64,000 nucleotides of DNA from assembly GCA_015227615.1 (NCBI GenBank), contig JAALGZ010000047.1:1-64000 (forward strand). The letters are read 5' to 3'. Positions 1 to 10,869 of the stretch are shown in pieces. The stretch is from Labyrinthula sp. Ha (lineage: Eukaryota > Sar > Bigyra > Labyrinthulida > Labyrinthulaceae). The notes beneath the pieces were generated by a model, which did no database searches, was not told the origin of the DNA, and saw only the letters and a list, made by a program, of their open reading frames with translations. Position 1 is the first letter of the stretch. Every line of letters starts with the position of its first letter. The position numbers and the translations under genes are program-made.

Positions 1-1547
1 TGTTTAGTTCTTATAGAACTGAGAAAAACTGCTTTCTGCTTATTTATTTTTTGAACAGAATATATGATAAATAAAATTTTATAAAATGAATCTTGAGAGC
101 TAATCCTTTCAACAATTTTTGATTTGTGCTCAAAAATCACGAGTGATGGCTTGTTTTTCTAAATCATAGTTAGTATCTGTCTCCAGCTCTGCAGTTGTTC
201 CATATATTAGATTCATTATTTTCTCCTTTGATTACAATATTTGCATGTCAAAGAGATTTTTCAAAGGTATTTTGATACAAGAAACAAAAAATTGCATACC
301 AAAAAAAATTCAATCAGCCTCATTAGGTAATATGGGGAGAAAAGGGACCCAATTGATTTCATATTCTACAGCATTGAACCAACTTGGATTATTTAAATTT
401 CATCAGAAACTAACTTTTCGTCAGCGTTAATGTGGCATAAAACTTATGCCTGAAACGTCTTATCAGTGTTTTAATTCAACTGATTAGACCTCAAAATTAG
501 GCAGATGAACTTTCGGAAGATTTGTATTCATATGAAGATCTTCAAAGCGGCTAATAGTGGCTCGAAACACAGTTAAGTCTGAAATGTGACAGCAAAATAG
601 GAAAAATTTATGAAATGTTTGGAATAAGTTATTCATAAAATACTTAATGAATCGCCACATCTAAGATTAACCAAATAAGCCATCAGTATGTTGAATAAAG
701 CACTCTTGGCTTTCATTAGGATAAAACCACCATACTTTCGCAGAAGAAAAGGATTATTATTTCATGAAAATTCATCAGTTCTTGATACTATTTTTATCCT
801 GTAAGGTTTTACTTTATAAATAAGGCATGTAAGCTGTGTTAAGCTGTTAGCGATTATCATATTATCGATTGATTGAATGAAAGTAGATATTTAGGGAAAT
901 TAGGACAAAATCAATCTTACGACATTATCTAAGATAAAGTTAGGAATTAAACAGCATGGCTAACTGCAACCTAGGATAATAAAATAAAAAAAGGATTCAT
1001 TGCGGTTATATTTCCTTTCTTAAGTATAAATTTATATATTTAAGGACTCTTAAAGTAAGAGGAACTTTATTCTAGTTCTTCATCTTGCCTCATTTGAGTC
1101 CTGGACTTCAGGTCAACATCATAAGCACCTGATTGACTCCAATAGGAGCTCTTAATGCTTTTTTAGTAACTTTACCTCAGCCTCGATTGCCTGACTGTTC
1201 AATTGTTCATTTTAAACAGGTGAAGAACATGCTTCCTCTCCTTTCAAAAGTCAACTCTGGTCAAATATCATTCTTCAGATAAATCATTTTAGATCAAGCT
1301 TCAATGGTTCATCTATATATAAGATAATGTTATTCTAATTATAATTAGAATGCAACAATATCTAAGCTTAAGTAGAATGAATAGAACAAATTGAACTGTA
1401 ATCAATTCACATCAATTCAATTCTGTTAAGAAAAGAAAAGAGTAATGTCATATTGAGATTGTTCTTTTTCTTTGAAAGATAATTTCATTTGTCCTCGAAC
1501 AATAATTATTTCAGAAAGAAAAAGGACGAAATAAAAGTTCATTCATC
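1..1547. other. Gene-free AT-rich stretch
   Basis: I see no convincing coding region here. One 61-codon open frame near 245-430 has no recognisable domain and looks like chance. The stretch ends at the first exon of the HAD-family gene. Confidence 0.5.
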
Positions 1548-2704
1548 ATGGATTTTAGGAAATTATTTTTTCATTCATCAGGGGAAAAGGTAACTCAGAT
1601 GAAAGTAAACTCAGTTCCTATGAAAGGGTATTTTGTTTGGTTTTGAAATGATAAATATAGTTTTGAAGAGGACGAAACAAAACATGAAATTATCGAACCC
1701 ATTTTGAAAGAAGTAAAATTTAATTTTTATCTTATTTATAGGAATATAAAGTTAGTAGATTAAGAAGAACAAGATCTTGTTTAGAGCAAAGTGAAAATAA
1801 AGAAAACTCACCTGTAAATTTAAATAGACATAAAAGTTTTGATACTTGTTTTGAGTCAGGTGAAAAATATTTTTCAAAATTAGTTTTCAATTCTTGTGAA
1901 AAAAAGATAAAAAAGCAAAGGTAAATATTTTTTATGCTCTTATTTTGTAGAACAAATAAAAATTGTTTTGAATTTAAACCAACTTTTCTTGAAACTATGG
2001 ATTTTGAAGATCATTATAATAAAAACTTGATTAAAAGAAGTTCATTAAAATCTCAACAAAGTTCAAAATCATCTTTTTCACAAGATTCTTCTGAAACTTT
2101 GACAAAATTTCTTGATTTTACTCCAGTGATTTCAAAAGTTCAAAAGAATCTATGTTTTTTTACTCCAACAAAAGAAGAACAAAATAATATTTTATTAAAA
2201 AATGACTGCTCAAAATATTTTGATAAAATAAAATCAATTGGAATAAAAATATTGGCTATTGATTTTGATGAAACTTTACTTTCTATTCACACAAAATCAG
2301 AATGGAAATATTCAGCAAAATCTTTGAGTCAATATATTCGTCCTTTTTTTAATAGTTTTTTGAAAGAAGCTTCAAAACAAAAGTTTAAAACTATTATTGT
2401 AACTTTTTCAGAACAAAAAGCGTTAATAAAAAGAGTTTGTAATTTATGTTTTGATGGAAATGTTGAAATATTTTGTGGATCTGATGGAATAAATAATTGG
2501 AAAAATGGAAAAAATAATCATCTAAAAAAAGTTTTGAAAAAGTTTAATGTCGAAAACTCAGAAATTCTTTTTGTCGACAATGATAAACGAAATGTAGAAA
2601 ATGCGAAAGCTGAATTTGAAAATATGAAAGTTATTGAGTTTAAAAACTATCTTGGAGATATTTCAGCTGAAAAAAGTTTCTGCGAAACACTTTTGAATCT
2701 ATAG
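1548..2704 (+). CDS. HAD-superfamily phosphatase-like protein, four exons
   Basis: The proposed exons are 1548-1627, 1661-1712, 1742-1920 and 1951-2704, giving 354 aa; the introns are 33, 29 and 30 nt, all GT...AG, and the frame closes across all of them. The C-terminal 160 residues look like a haloacid-dehalogenase fold: a hydrophobic strand ending in DFDETL (the DxDxT nucleophile motif) at about 2260-2278, a later VTFSEQKA segment in the motif II position, and FVDNDKRNVENA near the end, which fits the acidic motif IV. HAD enzymes of this type are phosphatases; the substrate here is unknown. The N-terminal 190 residues are Ser/Lys/Glu-rich and look disordered. Codon use is extremely A/T-rich. 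The gene is convergent with the Wee1-like kinase, with under 100 bp between the stops. The first ATG could be the one at 1599 instead. Confidence 0.72.
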
Positions 2705-2792
2705 GAAAAGAGTCTTTTTGTAACATATTTAAAAATTAACCATAAATTTCAGAACGATAAGTTTATAATAGTTTATTTTACACCCAACAGAT

Positions 2793-4563
2793 TTATTGAT
2801 TCAGCTTCTTTCGTATTTCTTTTTCAAAACTATCCTTCCACTTATCTTTCTCAAGAAGCTGCTCTAGTACTATTATAATGTCAGAAGAAGATTTTCTTAG
2901 GTTAAGATTCTTTACAACAAGAGAAGAGATGATTTCCTCAACCTGCTTATTCTGTAAACTCCAATTTTCTTCGAAAGGCTTTTCACTACGCAATTTTTGC
3001 CAATATTCGCCTCCTTTTGGCATTGGTTGACCAGAAAATAACCTCAATAATATTAAACCTACTGCAAACATATCACTTAAAGGAGTAAAACCAGTTAAAC
3101 TAATTTCTTCAATAGAAAATGCAGAAAAAACTTCAGGAGAAACATATCTTGCATCTCCTTCAAACTCCTTCTGTCTATTTGGGTTATCAACAAAATTTGC
3201 AAAACCTAGATCTCCAATTTTTATACAAACGTTGTTTACATCATTTTTCAAAAGAATATTTTCAGGTTTGAGATCTAAATGAACTACATTATTCTCGTGC
3301 AATAACGAAAGACCAGAACAGATACTGTACAACATGTAAAATAATGATTTCTCAGTTTCTAACTGGTTGATCTTGTCCAAACTCCCAAGATTACAATACT
3401 CGCAAACAATACGGAAACTAGAATCATAAATCCAAGCACCGAAATATTCCATGATATATTTAATTCTATTCCTTCCACACTGTGCTTCTTTTTCTGCTAA
3501 ATATTTATATATTTCAATTTCTTCAAGCAACTCTCTTCTAGTACTTTCTTTGACAACTGTACTTTTTGACTCCTTAAGAATCACTTTTCTATTATTTGAA
3601 GTATTTCTCATTAGAGTAACGTGTGAAAAATCTGTTATAGCAATATCATTTATAAATACAAGTTCTGATATATTAATTTTTCCGTTGGTCAGATCTAATA
3701 AGGTTTGATTCGCAATAGTTTTGTTACTACATTTAGTTTTTCTTCTTAGCTGTTTTTTTGTTGTCATTGGCGCAAAAGACCTTCTATTTGAAGGTGGTGT
3801 AGTTAAATTATTATCTTCTGTTGGACTTCTGAAAGATAGTTTCTTAATATTGTTTCCATACGAGATCGGGTTTAAATCAAAGTTAGCATTTATCCTTCTT
3901 CGTCCTGTTGCTGGTGTTTGTATTTTTATTTCATCTCTATTAATATTCGGTGAATTTCTTCTTTGTCTTACTTTTCTATTTTCCGTGAAAAATGTGGTTG
4001 AAGCAGTAGAAAGAAAACTATTTTCAGCTTGAAACTCCAATTTCTTCTCTAAAGAATCTTCCTCCATTGATTCTGAAGTAAACATTTTCTCTTCATCTAC
4101 TCTTAAATCATCAAAATTTAACTTTTTTCCAAATGAGGGCTTATCAAAAAAAAAATCTTTTCTCTTTGGGCTTTTAATATCCATATCATCTGATTTAAAA
4201 AATGGTGGAGTTTCAACCCCAGAAAAACTAATATAAACGCTAGAAAGAAATATACATAGAAAACTCAGTTGAGCTATGAGTTGCATTTAGGTCTGGAGTT
4301 GTTTTATTTTGGGTATTTCCATCAAAATTTAGTTTTTGAAGTGTTGAAAACACTCCGTGAACATCTAAAGAATTCCTTCCCCTAGAAAATGTTAATGCCA
4401 CGTGAAAAATCAAAAATACAAAAAACCGTTAGATCTGCTTGGAAGATCTTTAGCTTCAGGTATCCATTCATTAGTAAAAAAGTAGTCGAACCTAAAAAAA
4501 TATTTACGGTGTCTTAAAATTATGTAGATTCTTTGTTTCTGTATCTTTATTTTCTTCCGTCAT
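2793..4563 (-). CDS. Wee1/Myt1-family protein kinase
   Basis: This is a likely inhibitory CDK kinase. The C-terminal 280 residues are a kinase domain with HLDLKPEN as catalytic loop (Wee1 family has HLD rather than HRD), GDLG in place of DFG, and EGDARYVSPEV at the activation-segment end, as in Wee1's EGDxRY(L/M). The N-terminal part is Ser/Lys/Asp-rich with several S/T-P sites. Proposed exons on the minus strand: 4563-4508, 4491-4420, 4381-4256, and 4239 (or 4227) to 2793, giving about 562-566 aa. The introns would be 16, 38 and 16 or 28 nt; the first is least certain. Starting at the ATG at 4286 instead would give a false signal peptide, since that stretch contains a pyrimidine-rich acceptor and an upstream frame joins well. 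A very A/T-rich gene. Confidence is high for the kinase and moderate for the 5' exons. Confidence 0.8.
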
Positions 4564-4749
4564 TCTCGAAGATTACTTTGACGCAATTTAGATTTACATC
4601 AAAAAGTGGAACGTTGCAATTCGTATTCATTTTCTTTCAATTTTCAATTGAGTAACTTCTGTCAATATGGCATTACTAAAGAATTCGATACTTAACAAGC
4701 ACGAAGAACTGTTTCAGTATCTTTAAGAGGAATTATTAAGAACTGCATT

Positions 4750-5523
4750 ATGTTATTCAACGAGAAAAATATTGAAAAAAATAATAAAAATACTGGATTA
4801 ATACATGCAACAATTTCAGGGACTGTATTTTGGGGTGGATTATCTACATTTCAGCACTTTGTTGGTAGAGGACTTAGAATCGATAGTGGAACCAAGATTC
4901 TTTCTTCTTCAGTTGGTTTTGTTTCTCTGGTTTTGTCCTCCTATTTAGCTTCATCTGTTTCATATCAAAACCCTTTTATAATAAAAGACTTTTATTCTTT
5001 TGCAAACTCTACTCCTGAGCTTGAAAGACTTGATCCTCAATTTTTTACTACAATTTTCTTGTTTTATTCTTTTGGTGGAACTGCAAGAAATATATTAGCG
5101 AGTAATCTGAAAAAAACTGGATCTTTCTCATCAAGCATTTATTCAAATCATTCAATTCCTGCTTCATATTCTTACGCAACTCCAAAACAAGTAAATCAAG
5201 TACAGAAAATAGGAAAAAGATTTGGTTGTCATACTTGTGGTAAAAGATTTCAAATCAAAAATTTAAAAAGTTACAAAAAAGTTTTTTCAAGTTTTATTGC
5301 TGACCATCAACCACCTAAAAAGATTGGAGGTGAAAATGGAAAATATAAGTTTTATGCACATTGCAACAAGTGTTCAAGCTTACAAGGTGGACTAATTTCA
5401 AGTTTAAGTAAGAAAAAAATATCAAGCAAATTCTTAATTTATCATGGGAAAAGGTTTAGAGTTTATAAGTTGTCTGGATTATTTTCAAGTTGTTTATATA
5501 CTTTTGCTTTTGAGAACCGATAA
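4750..5523 (+). CDS. Membrane protein with CxxC...DHxPP...CxxC treble-clef-like domain
   Basis: 257 aa. The N-terminal half has hydrophobic segments (about residues 18-30, 48-68 and 98-110), so it may be membrane-associated. From about residue 158 there is a compact Cys/His domain: GCHTCGKRF, then FIADHQPPK, then HCNKCSS and QGG. The order CxxC - DHxPP - CxxC resembles an HNH or treble-clef zinc fold; I recall uncharacterised eukaryotic proteins with this pattern but can name no function. No catalytic claim is made. Codon use is A/T-rich like its neighbours. It is divergent from the Wee1-like gene, and its true start could lie in an upstream exon (an ATG at 4668 opens a short frame), which I could not join convincingly. 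Confidence 0.6.
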   Translation: MLFNEKNIEKNNKNTGLIHATISGTVFWGGLSTFQHFVGRGLRIDSGTKILSSSVGFVSLVLSSYLASSVSYQNPFIIKDFYSFANSTPELERLDPQFFTTIFLFYSFGGTARNILASNLKKTGSFSSSIYSNHSIPASYSYATPKQVNQVQKIGKRFGCHTCGKRFQIKNLKSYKKVFSSFIADHQPPKKIGGENGKYKFYAHCNKCSSLQGGLISSLSKKKISSKFLIYHGKRFRVYKLSGLFSSCLYTFAFENR

Positions 5524-5630
5524 AATAGGTTTGTTGAGAAAGCTCTTTCCTTCTGTGATAAGAAAATTATGAATTAAATTTGTTTTCAAGAAAATATTGA
5601 TACGTGAGGAAAAATTGTTATTCAATAAGT

Positions 5631-6005
5631 TTAAAACTGCTTATATCCAAGTATACTTACTTTATTAGGATTGTGAAAATAATAGTTTGTCTCTTCTTGA
5701 GGCAGCAAAATGGGATGTACAATACTTTCAAATTCCAGCATTGAACAAATAAAATATGTATTTCTAAAGACAAGAATTTTCACTATCTCTCTCAATTTTT
5801 TCTTATATACTTTGTGTTTTCCCTTCAGTAAAATCATAAGGAAAATGACGAAACCTTTATCAGAGTACCTCCTTGTTGTTACCAAACAGAAAAAAGGATG
5901 TTTGAAATCCTTTTTTGCAACACGCCTTAAAATAGCTCTTTGTATTATACTTGTTTGAGGAGATTGACGGAAACATATGCTTGGATTTTTGAAACCATAG
6001 AAATT
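5631..6005 (-). CDS. Possible hypothetical protein (open frame, no clear start)
   Basis: The minus strand is open for about 125 codons, longer than expected by chance at this base composition. The product is basic and contains Lys-rich and hydrophobic stretches, with no domain I recognise. There is no ATG near the 5' end, so an upstream exon would be needed; a pyrimidine-poor AG lies just upstream. A good donor-like GTAAGTATAC follows the AATCCTAATAAA codons near 5659. It could be an exon of a larger gene or chance. Confidence 0.3.
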   Translation of the reverse strand, partial: NFYGFKNPSICFRQSPQTSIIQRAILRRVAKKDFKHPFFCLVTTRRYSDKGFVIFLMILLKGKHKVYKKKLREIVKILVFRNTYFICSMLEFESIVHPILLPQEETNYYFHNPNKVSILGYKQF

Positions 6006-6461
6006 CTAGTGCCTATACTCTGTTTTGTGTGACGGATGCCCAATAGAGAATGATGTACTTAGTTTAACTTTCACTTCACTTAGTCTTTTTTTGGTTCATG
6101 AAAAATATTACTCATTATTTGTTTCAGTGTCAGTTCAGGATTGAATAATGAAATGAGCATAAGTGGCAAATGGTTATATTTAAAGAGAACAGTGTTTTTT
6201 GTCTAGAGCAGTACTGCTAAATGACAATGATTGTAGAGGATTAGTTAAGACTAGGATTAACTCTCGGCAGAAAATCTATTTTATGTACAACTTATTTCGG
6301 TTATGATTCGGATTTATCTTTATGTTCCATCCTTTTGAGGATTTTAAAAAATTTAAATGTTTTCATACTTAAAGTCAAAACCAAACAAGGTTAACCAAAA
6401 AGCAACTAGCATCTCTTCAGAAAAGGACAAATTCAATCGGCATGTTATAGAACAGAGACAA
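6006..6461. other. Non-coding spacer before the LTR element
   Basis: I see no gene here. The last bases flank the insertion of the LTR element. Confidence 0.4.
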
Positions 6462-6465
6462 AACG
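6462..6465. repeat. Target-site duplication, left copy
   Basis: AACG lies directly beside the LTR end and matches 14446-14449 on the other side. Four bases can match by chance, but the position is exact. Confidence 0.6.
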
Positions 6466-6701
6466 TGTCTTTCCTGGTATACCTTTGACTCTTTCTTCAA
6501 TCGTAGATATTGTGTGTTAACGGTTAAATATGACAGATATGAACGGTTAGAATATAACAGAACCGATATAAGTAGTATATTACAAGGTAGTACACATGGG
6601 GGTGTGCACATGTCCAATATAGCAACTATACACGTAGGTGTGTACCGACTTCTATGTCAACGAATATATCGCTGGAACGACTATCACGTCCTTTGAGGAC
6701 A
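6466..6701 (-). repeat. 3' LTR of the element
   Basis: Direct repeat of 236 bp matching the 5' LTR except for one substitution and one base of length. The adjoining internal bases (6702-6717) form a purine-rich run on the minus strand, as expected of a polypurine tract priming plus-strand synthesis. Confidence 0.93.
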
Positions 6702-6759
6702 TCCCCCCTTGAAGGAGAGAAGTGCTATGCACTTGAAGGTGTGTAAACAATATGAGCTT

Positions 6760-7340
6760 TAGCATCAAGTTCTATTCCACAGCTGCTCCAGTTCCGTCGT
6801 AGATTGTTACTTCTGGCAAACATCTCGAACTTGTTGCAGTGAGGAAAAACAAGATCCAAGATCCAGTAGAAAGTTTCGGGCTTAGCTGAAGGTTCTAAAG
6901 GAATAGTCTTGATTGAGTTTGAAAAATGATCTAATTTGTATTCTCCAAAAGTGTCTGAATAGTAAATAGATTCCTGCTCTCTCCTTTGAAATATTAGGCA
7001 GGTTTCTTGAGCATGTTGTAAGAAATAACCTAAACTTTTAAATAAACTTCCAGATCTATGTGACTTGATCCAGGTAAAGATGTCGACTGAATAATAATTA
7101 AGAGATTTGGCCCAAGACAAGGCGCAATGATAAGAAGAATTCGTAACCCACAAAAATAAATAACTTCCAAAAGGGAAGTGTTGTAAAGGTAAATCTAATT
7201 TCATAAATTCAGAGTTAGATAAAGTTGGGTAGTCCAGTGTGATTCCACGTGTAGGATTTGAATTACCTATCTTCCACGGAGGATCAACCACTAAGATTTG
7301 AAAAATGTTGTGTTTTGAATAAGGTTTTTCGAATTCCAAA
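6760..7340 (-). other. MT-A70 (METTL3/IME4-class) adenine-N6 methyltransferase domain inside the LTR element
   Basis: At the end of the element's long 3' frame lies a domain with ILVVDPPWKIG (the DPPW catalytic motif of MT-A70 enzymes), followed by GSYLFLWVTNSS, a segment on WIKSHRSG, then GYFLQHAQETCLIFQR, KPETFYWILD and KFEMFARSNNLRRNW. The last two match the MT-A70 C-terminal KPExxY and ExFAR blocks, where the family reads ELFAR...GW. The family makes N6-methyladenine in RNA or DNA from S-adenosylmethionine. It shares the open frame with integrase and the chromodomain, and ends just before the 3' LTR, so it is mobile cargo and not a host neighbour. Confidence 0.88.
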
Positions 7341-8029
7341 TCAAAGATGTTTTGGCTAAATAATCTGGTATCAGGTGGAGTAAAGTAGATTCTTCCACTA
7401 CATCCTAAAAGGGTATAGTAATTTCCGCCATTACATTCTAGTATTATCTTGTCGCCCGATAATAAGTCAACAGAGGTAAGTTGTACTTTATTGTCGATGA
7501 GAACTAATGAAATGGAAATTGAGTCTTGTCTGTATGAGTAACTATTTGGTGTATTTCGTAGTTCGTCAAATTCTTGGCAAAAGGTAATAGATTTTGAATA
7601 TAATGTAGATAGATCAGTCCAATACGTAGAGGACTTTAATAAAGTTTTGTAAAGAGTGTCGAGTAGTAATTCACTTCCTTCAACAGCTTTTACTAATGGT
7701 TCTGATAGATTAAGTATTCGTGACTTTAAAGCTTCAAAAGAAGAGATACCAAATTGTAGTAAGAATTGTTGACATTCATCAGAATCAGCGTATTCCTTTT
7801 CCATCAACCTAAGATGTTTGAGGTTCTCGATTCTTCTGAAATAAGGGATCTTAATGTCTTCTGGCTTCGAAGTTATTTCGATCTCTTGAGAAAATAAAGT
7901 TAGTATCTTTGTCTTTTCAATGTAAGTGTTGAAACGTCCTGGTAAGTTTTTGTGCATCGTTTTAATTCCAAAATGCTTTTGAAGAAAAGTTCTAAGTTCG
8001 ACCACATCGAATCTTCTATTATGAAATAT

Positions 8030-8205
8030 TCCAATAGACTGCAAGTTACATAGCCTCTGAATCTGGGTCGAGATTTGTTGCTTTGATCTAAAAGGTAAAT
8101 AATCTCCTTCTAAATATTCAACATATTTCCCAGATCCAAACTTCATGATTAAAAGACGTAAAATGTTCTTCTCCTCTGGTAGCCATCCTAGGGTATTTCC
8201 CCCCG
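8030..8205 (-). other. Myb/SANT-like helical segment in the element's extension
   Basis: After the chromodomain, a short stretch reads LGWLPEEKNILRLLIMKFGS and goes on to a basic SKQQISTQIQRL helix. A leading Trp, acidic pair, Leu-rich helix, and a final helix with regularly spaced polar residues suggest a Myb/SANT-like fold, which often binds DNA or chromatin. The resemblance is by eye; a profile search could reject it. Confidence 0.45.
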
Positions 8206-8354
8206 AAATAAAATGAAAATTTAGTTGTTTCTGAAACTTCATCGAGGATAAACGAAATTTGAGGCTATTGACACGTGCAAGTTGATTTCTTCTTGAAACA
8301 TCATGATCTTGTAGAATTCTTGAAATAAGCATCTTGAGGTTATTGTCGTCCATA

Positions 8355-8525
8355 TTTTGAACATAAGAAGTAACTAGAATAGGAACATCTTCATAAATAG
8401 TGACAGCTGGTTCCCAGGTGTCTTGATCCTGTTCAAAACCTAACCAGCGGATTTTAAACTCAAAAGAGTTATTGTCAGCAGCTAATCTACATCCAACAAT
8501 GCTTTCTATTTCCAACTGCTTAAAA
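8355..8525 (-). other. Chromodomain after integrase
   Basis: The segment beginning LEIESIVGCR, with FEFKIRWLGFEQDQDTWEP, matches the chromodomain pattern (Y/F-x-V-x-W-x-G-x5-D-T-W-E-P). In chromoviruses this module binds histone marks and steers integration. This places the element in the chromovirus branch of Ty3/Gypsy. Confidence 0.88.
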
Positions 8526-9039
8526 TTGTGAACAAATAATGCTTTCAACTTCTTGCTGCCAATAGGGCGAGTGTGTGAATAAAACCAAATGCGTGATGAA
8601 TGAACAGTTCTAGTCTTCCCTAAGAGAGACTCGACTAAATAGACGTTGCTTGATAAAATGTCTATTATTTGATAGGGTCCTATCCATGAGAGACTAGTTT
8701 TAGCATTTGCATGTTGTGTACCATGTTCAGAAACTAACACCCAATCCCCAGGTGAGAATTGTAAAATGGGCGTAGCAGTTTTATTTCTCCTGCTATTTTC
8801 AGCTTCTTGTTTAAGTCTAACAACTTCAAAAGTTTTATTCTGTATTGTGTCTAAAGTAGTGATAATATTTTCAACATCAGAAAACATGGCTTCTTTGTCC
8901 AAGGGCTTATGAACTTCATTGCCGACTGTTATTGCAAAATGTTGTAAATCACGTTCGATTAAGGGTGTATTCAACCTATGATATAAAAATAACTCGTTAG
9001 GAGTTCTTCCATCTCTTCTCTCCATAGGTTTATTATTTA

Positions 9040-9660
9040 TGATGTAAGTTATTAAAGATAAAATGCTAGGCCATTGAGATTCGTGTAATCCGAACTGGCT
9101 AACCAGCGATTTGAGATAGTTTAAAATACTATTATTTGCCGTCTCTACTGAACCATTTGTCCATGGCGAGTAGGCAATAGTAAAATTTTGTTCAAATCCA
9201 ATTGATTTGCTTAAGTAGTGTAGTAGATTATTTGAAAAATGGGACCCGTTGTCCGTAATTATTAAAAAATCTTCCGCAAAACCAAAGTTTGCTCTCCATA
9301 ATAAGAGAGACTCTGCCATTCCTCTTGCGGTAGGCGTTTTATGAAAGGTAAGTTGAGTTTTTCTAGTTGCAGAATCTAGTAATAGTAATATATAACCTGT
9401 TTGATTAATGTAGAGGAAATCAGCACGCAATATTTCACGTGATTTCTTAGCTAAATGTGTTAGGTGATATGCTCTTCGTATTATGCGAGGAGACTTTTGA
9501 CAGTGTAAACACCTGTTTCTATAAGAAGATAATAAAGAATTTAAGTCTTTTTTCCTGATTCCCTGTAAATAAACCTCGGACAGGTACTTCTTTTCTGCAG
9601 AAGCACTGGGGTGTCCTCTTAAAATATGGTTCATAATAATATAGCGCGGGATTAAACTTC
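9040..9660 (-). other. Integrase region of the LTR element
   Basis: An HHCC zinc-binding start (HILRGH ... CLHC) precedes a DD35E catalytic core: RADF, then ITDNGSHF, then VETANN, with 35 residues between the second Asp and the Glu. The distal part contains the GPY/F-like WIGPYQI motif that precedes chromodomains in chromoviruses. Confidence 0.92.
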
Positions 9661-10149
9661 TTGGTATTACTAATAAATCATCTTTGTAGTAAACTCCTTC
9701 TTTAATTTGAACATCGGACAATGAATCAGAGTGTAATCTATGTTGATGTTTCCTTAAAGTATTGAAATCTATCGATTTAAAAGAGATATTTGGGTAAAAT
9801 GGTGAAAGGTAAGAAATGTGTTCGTTCAATAATTCTTGTTGAAGGTTAGAACGATTGGTTGAGACTGAAACTCTTTCTTCGAGCTCTGCCTCACCAAATG
9901 ATAAGTTAGAGACTTTAGCTGTTATACGAGCTAGTTCTGGTTCTTGATTTAATACATCTAAAAAGTTGTCCTCGTTAGAATACTTAGTTGTTCCCCAACT
10001 TTTGATATCTGGCTCAATATAAGGAGCTGGTTGAGTTGTAGACTTCTCTCGTTCTTGGTCTGCTTCTGTATTTTCAAGAAACATGATTTGAATCACTTCA
10101 GTATTTGATTCGTAAATAAGGTTACATCTTGATATATTTGCTTCATTAG

Positions 10150-10830
10150 TTTTTCCCCATCGGGTTAAAAGATCTGAGACAAAATTATCTCTACTAGAAA
10201 TATGGAAGATGGTTAAGTCAACAGACTGTAACCTTAGAATCCACCTATAAAGGCGATCCCAATAGATTCGACGTTCGTTTTGTTTGATTCTGACTACTGA
10301 AAGTAAGGCTCTGTGGTCTGTATAAATATAGATCCCACCAGAGTGTGTCCTTAAAATAAACCCTATTCGCTCAAAAGCGTAAATAATTGGGTATAATTCT
10401 TTAGAAGAAATATGCCATCTTAATTCACTTGAAATAAAAGAACCAGACAGAAACATAATTGGTCTTGGTTTTAAAGTTCTGACGTCATTAGTGACGTTCT
10501 TTTCTTCATCTTGAAAAACAGCAAGACTCCAAACATCTTGAGAGGAGTCTGTAAAAAGTAAAAGTGGTATTTTTCATCATACATTGAAAGGAATCTTTTA
10601 CTTGAATCAACTATGGCTTGTTTCAGCATCGAATATGCCTGCTCTCTTTCTTCAGTCCATTCGACTTCTTCTTTTAATCTTTCAACTTCAGATAACTTTT
10701 TTCCTTTGAGATTAGCATATTCTGCAAAGGGTTTTCTTAATTGAGAGAGCTTCGGTATATTTGGCGAGAGCCAATTCGCTAAATAAACTAATTGTGCTAC
10801 CTCATGCCTGTAAGTAGGCTTTGGCATATT
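10150..10830 (-). other. RNase H region of the LTR element
   Basis: The region between RT and integrase has the usual tether (FAEYANLKGKK) and RNase H landmarks: SSKELYPIIYA and YTDHRALLSVV, followed by HISSRDNFVSDLLTRW. These match the Ty3/Gypsy RNase H pattern SxxExxA / TDHxxL / DxLSR. Confidence 0.85.
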
Positions 10831-10869
10831 TAATATTTTTTCAAAGAATGCTGGTGAAAAATCCCACTA

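Noticed and set aside
4180-4286. Signal peptide on the Wee1-like kinase (ATG at 4286, hydrophobic start)
   Set aside because: The hydrophobic run includes an intron acceptor, and upstream exons join in frame; a secreted Wee1 is implausible.
1548-6005. Nucleomorph or organelle origin of the A/T-rich genes
   Set aside because: They have spliceosomal introns like those of the other genes and are contiguous with nuclear-type genes; composition alone is weak evidence.
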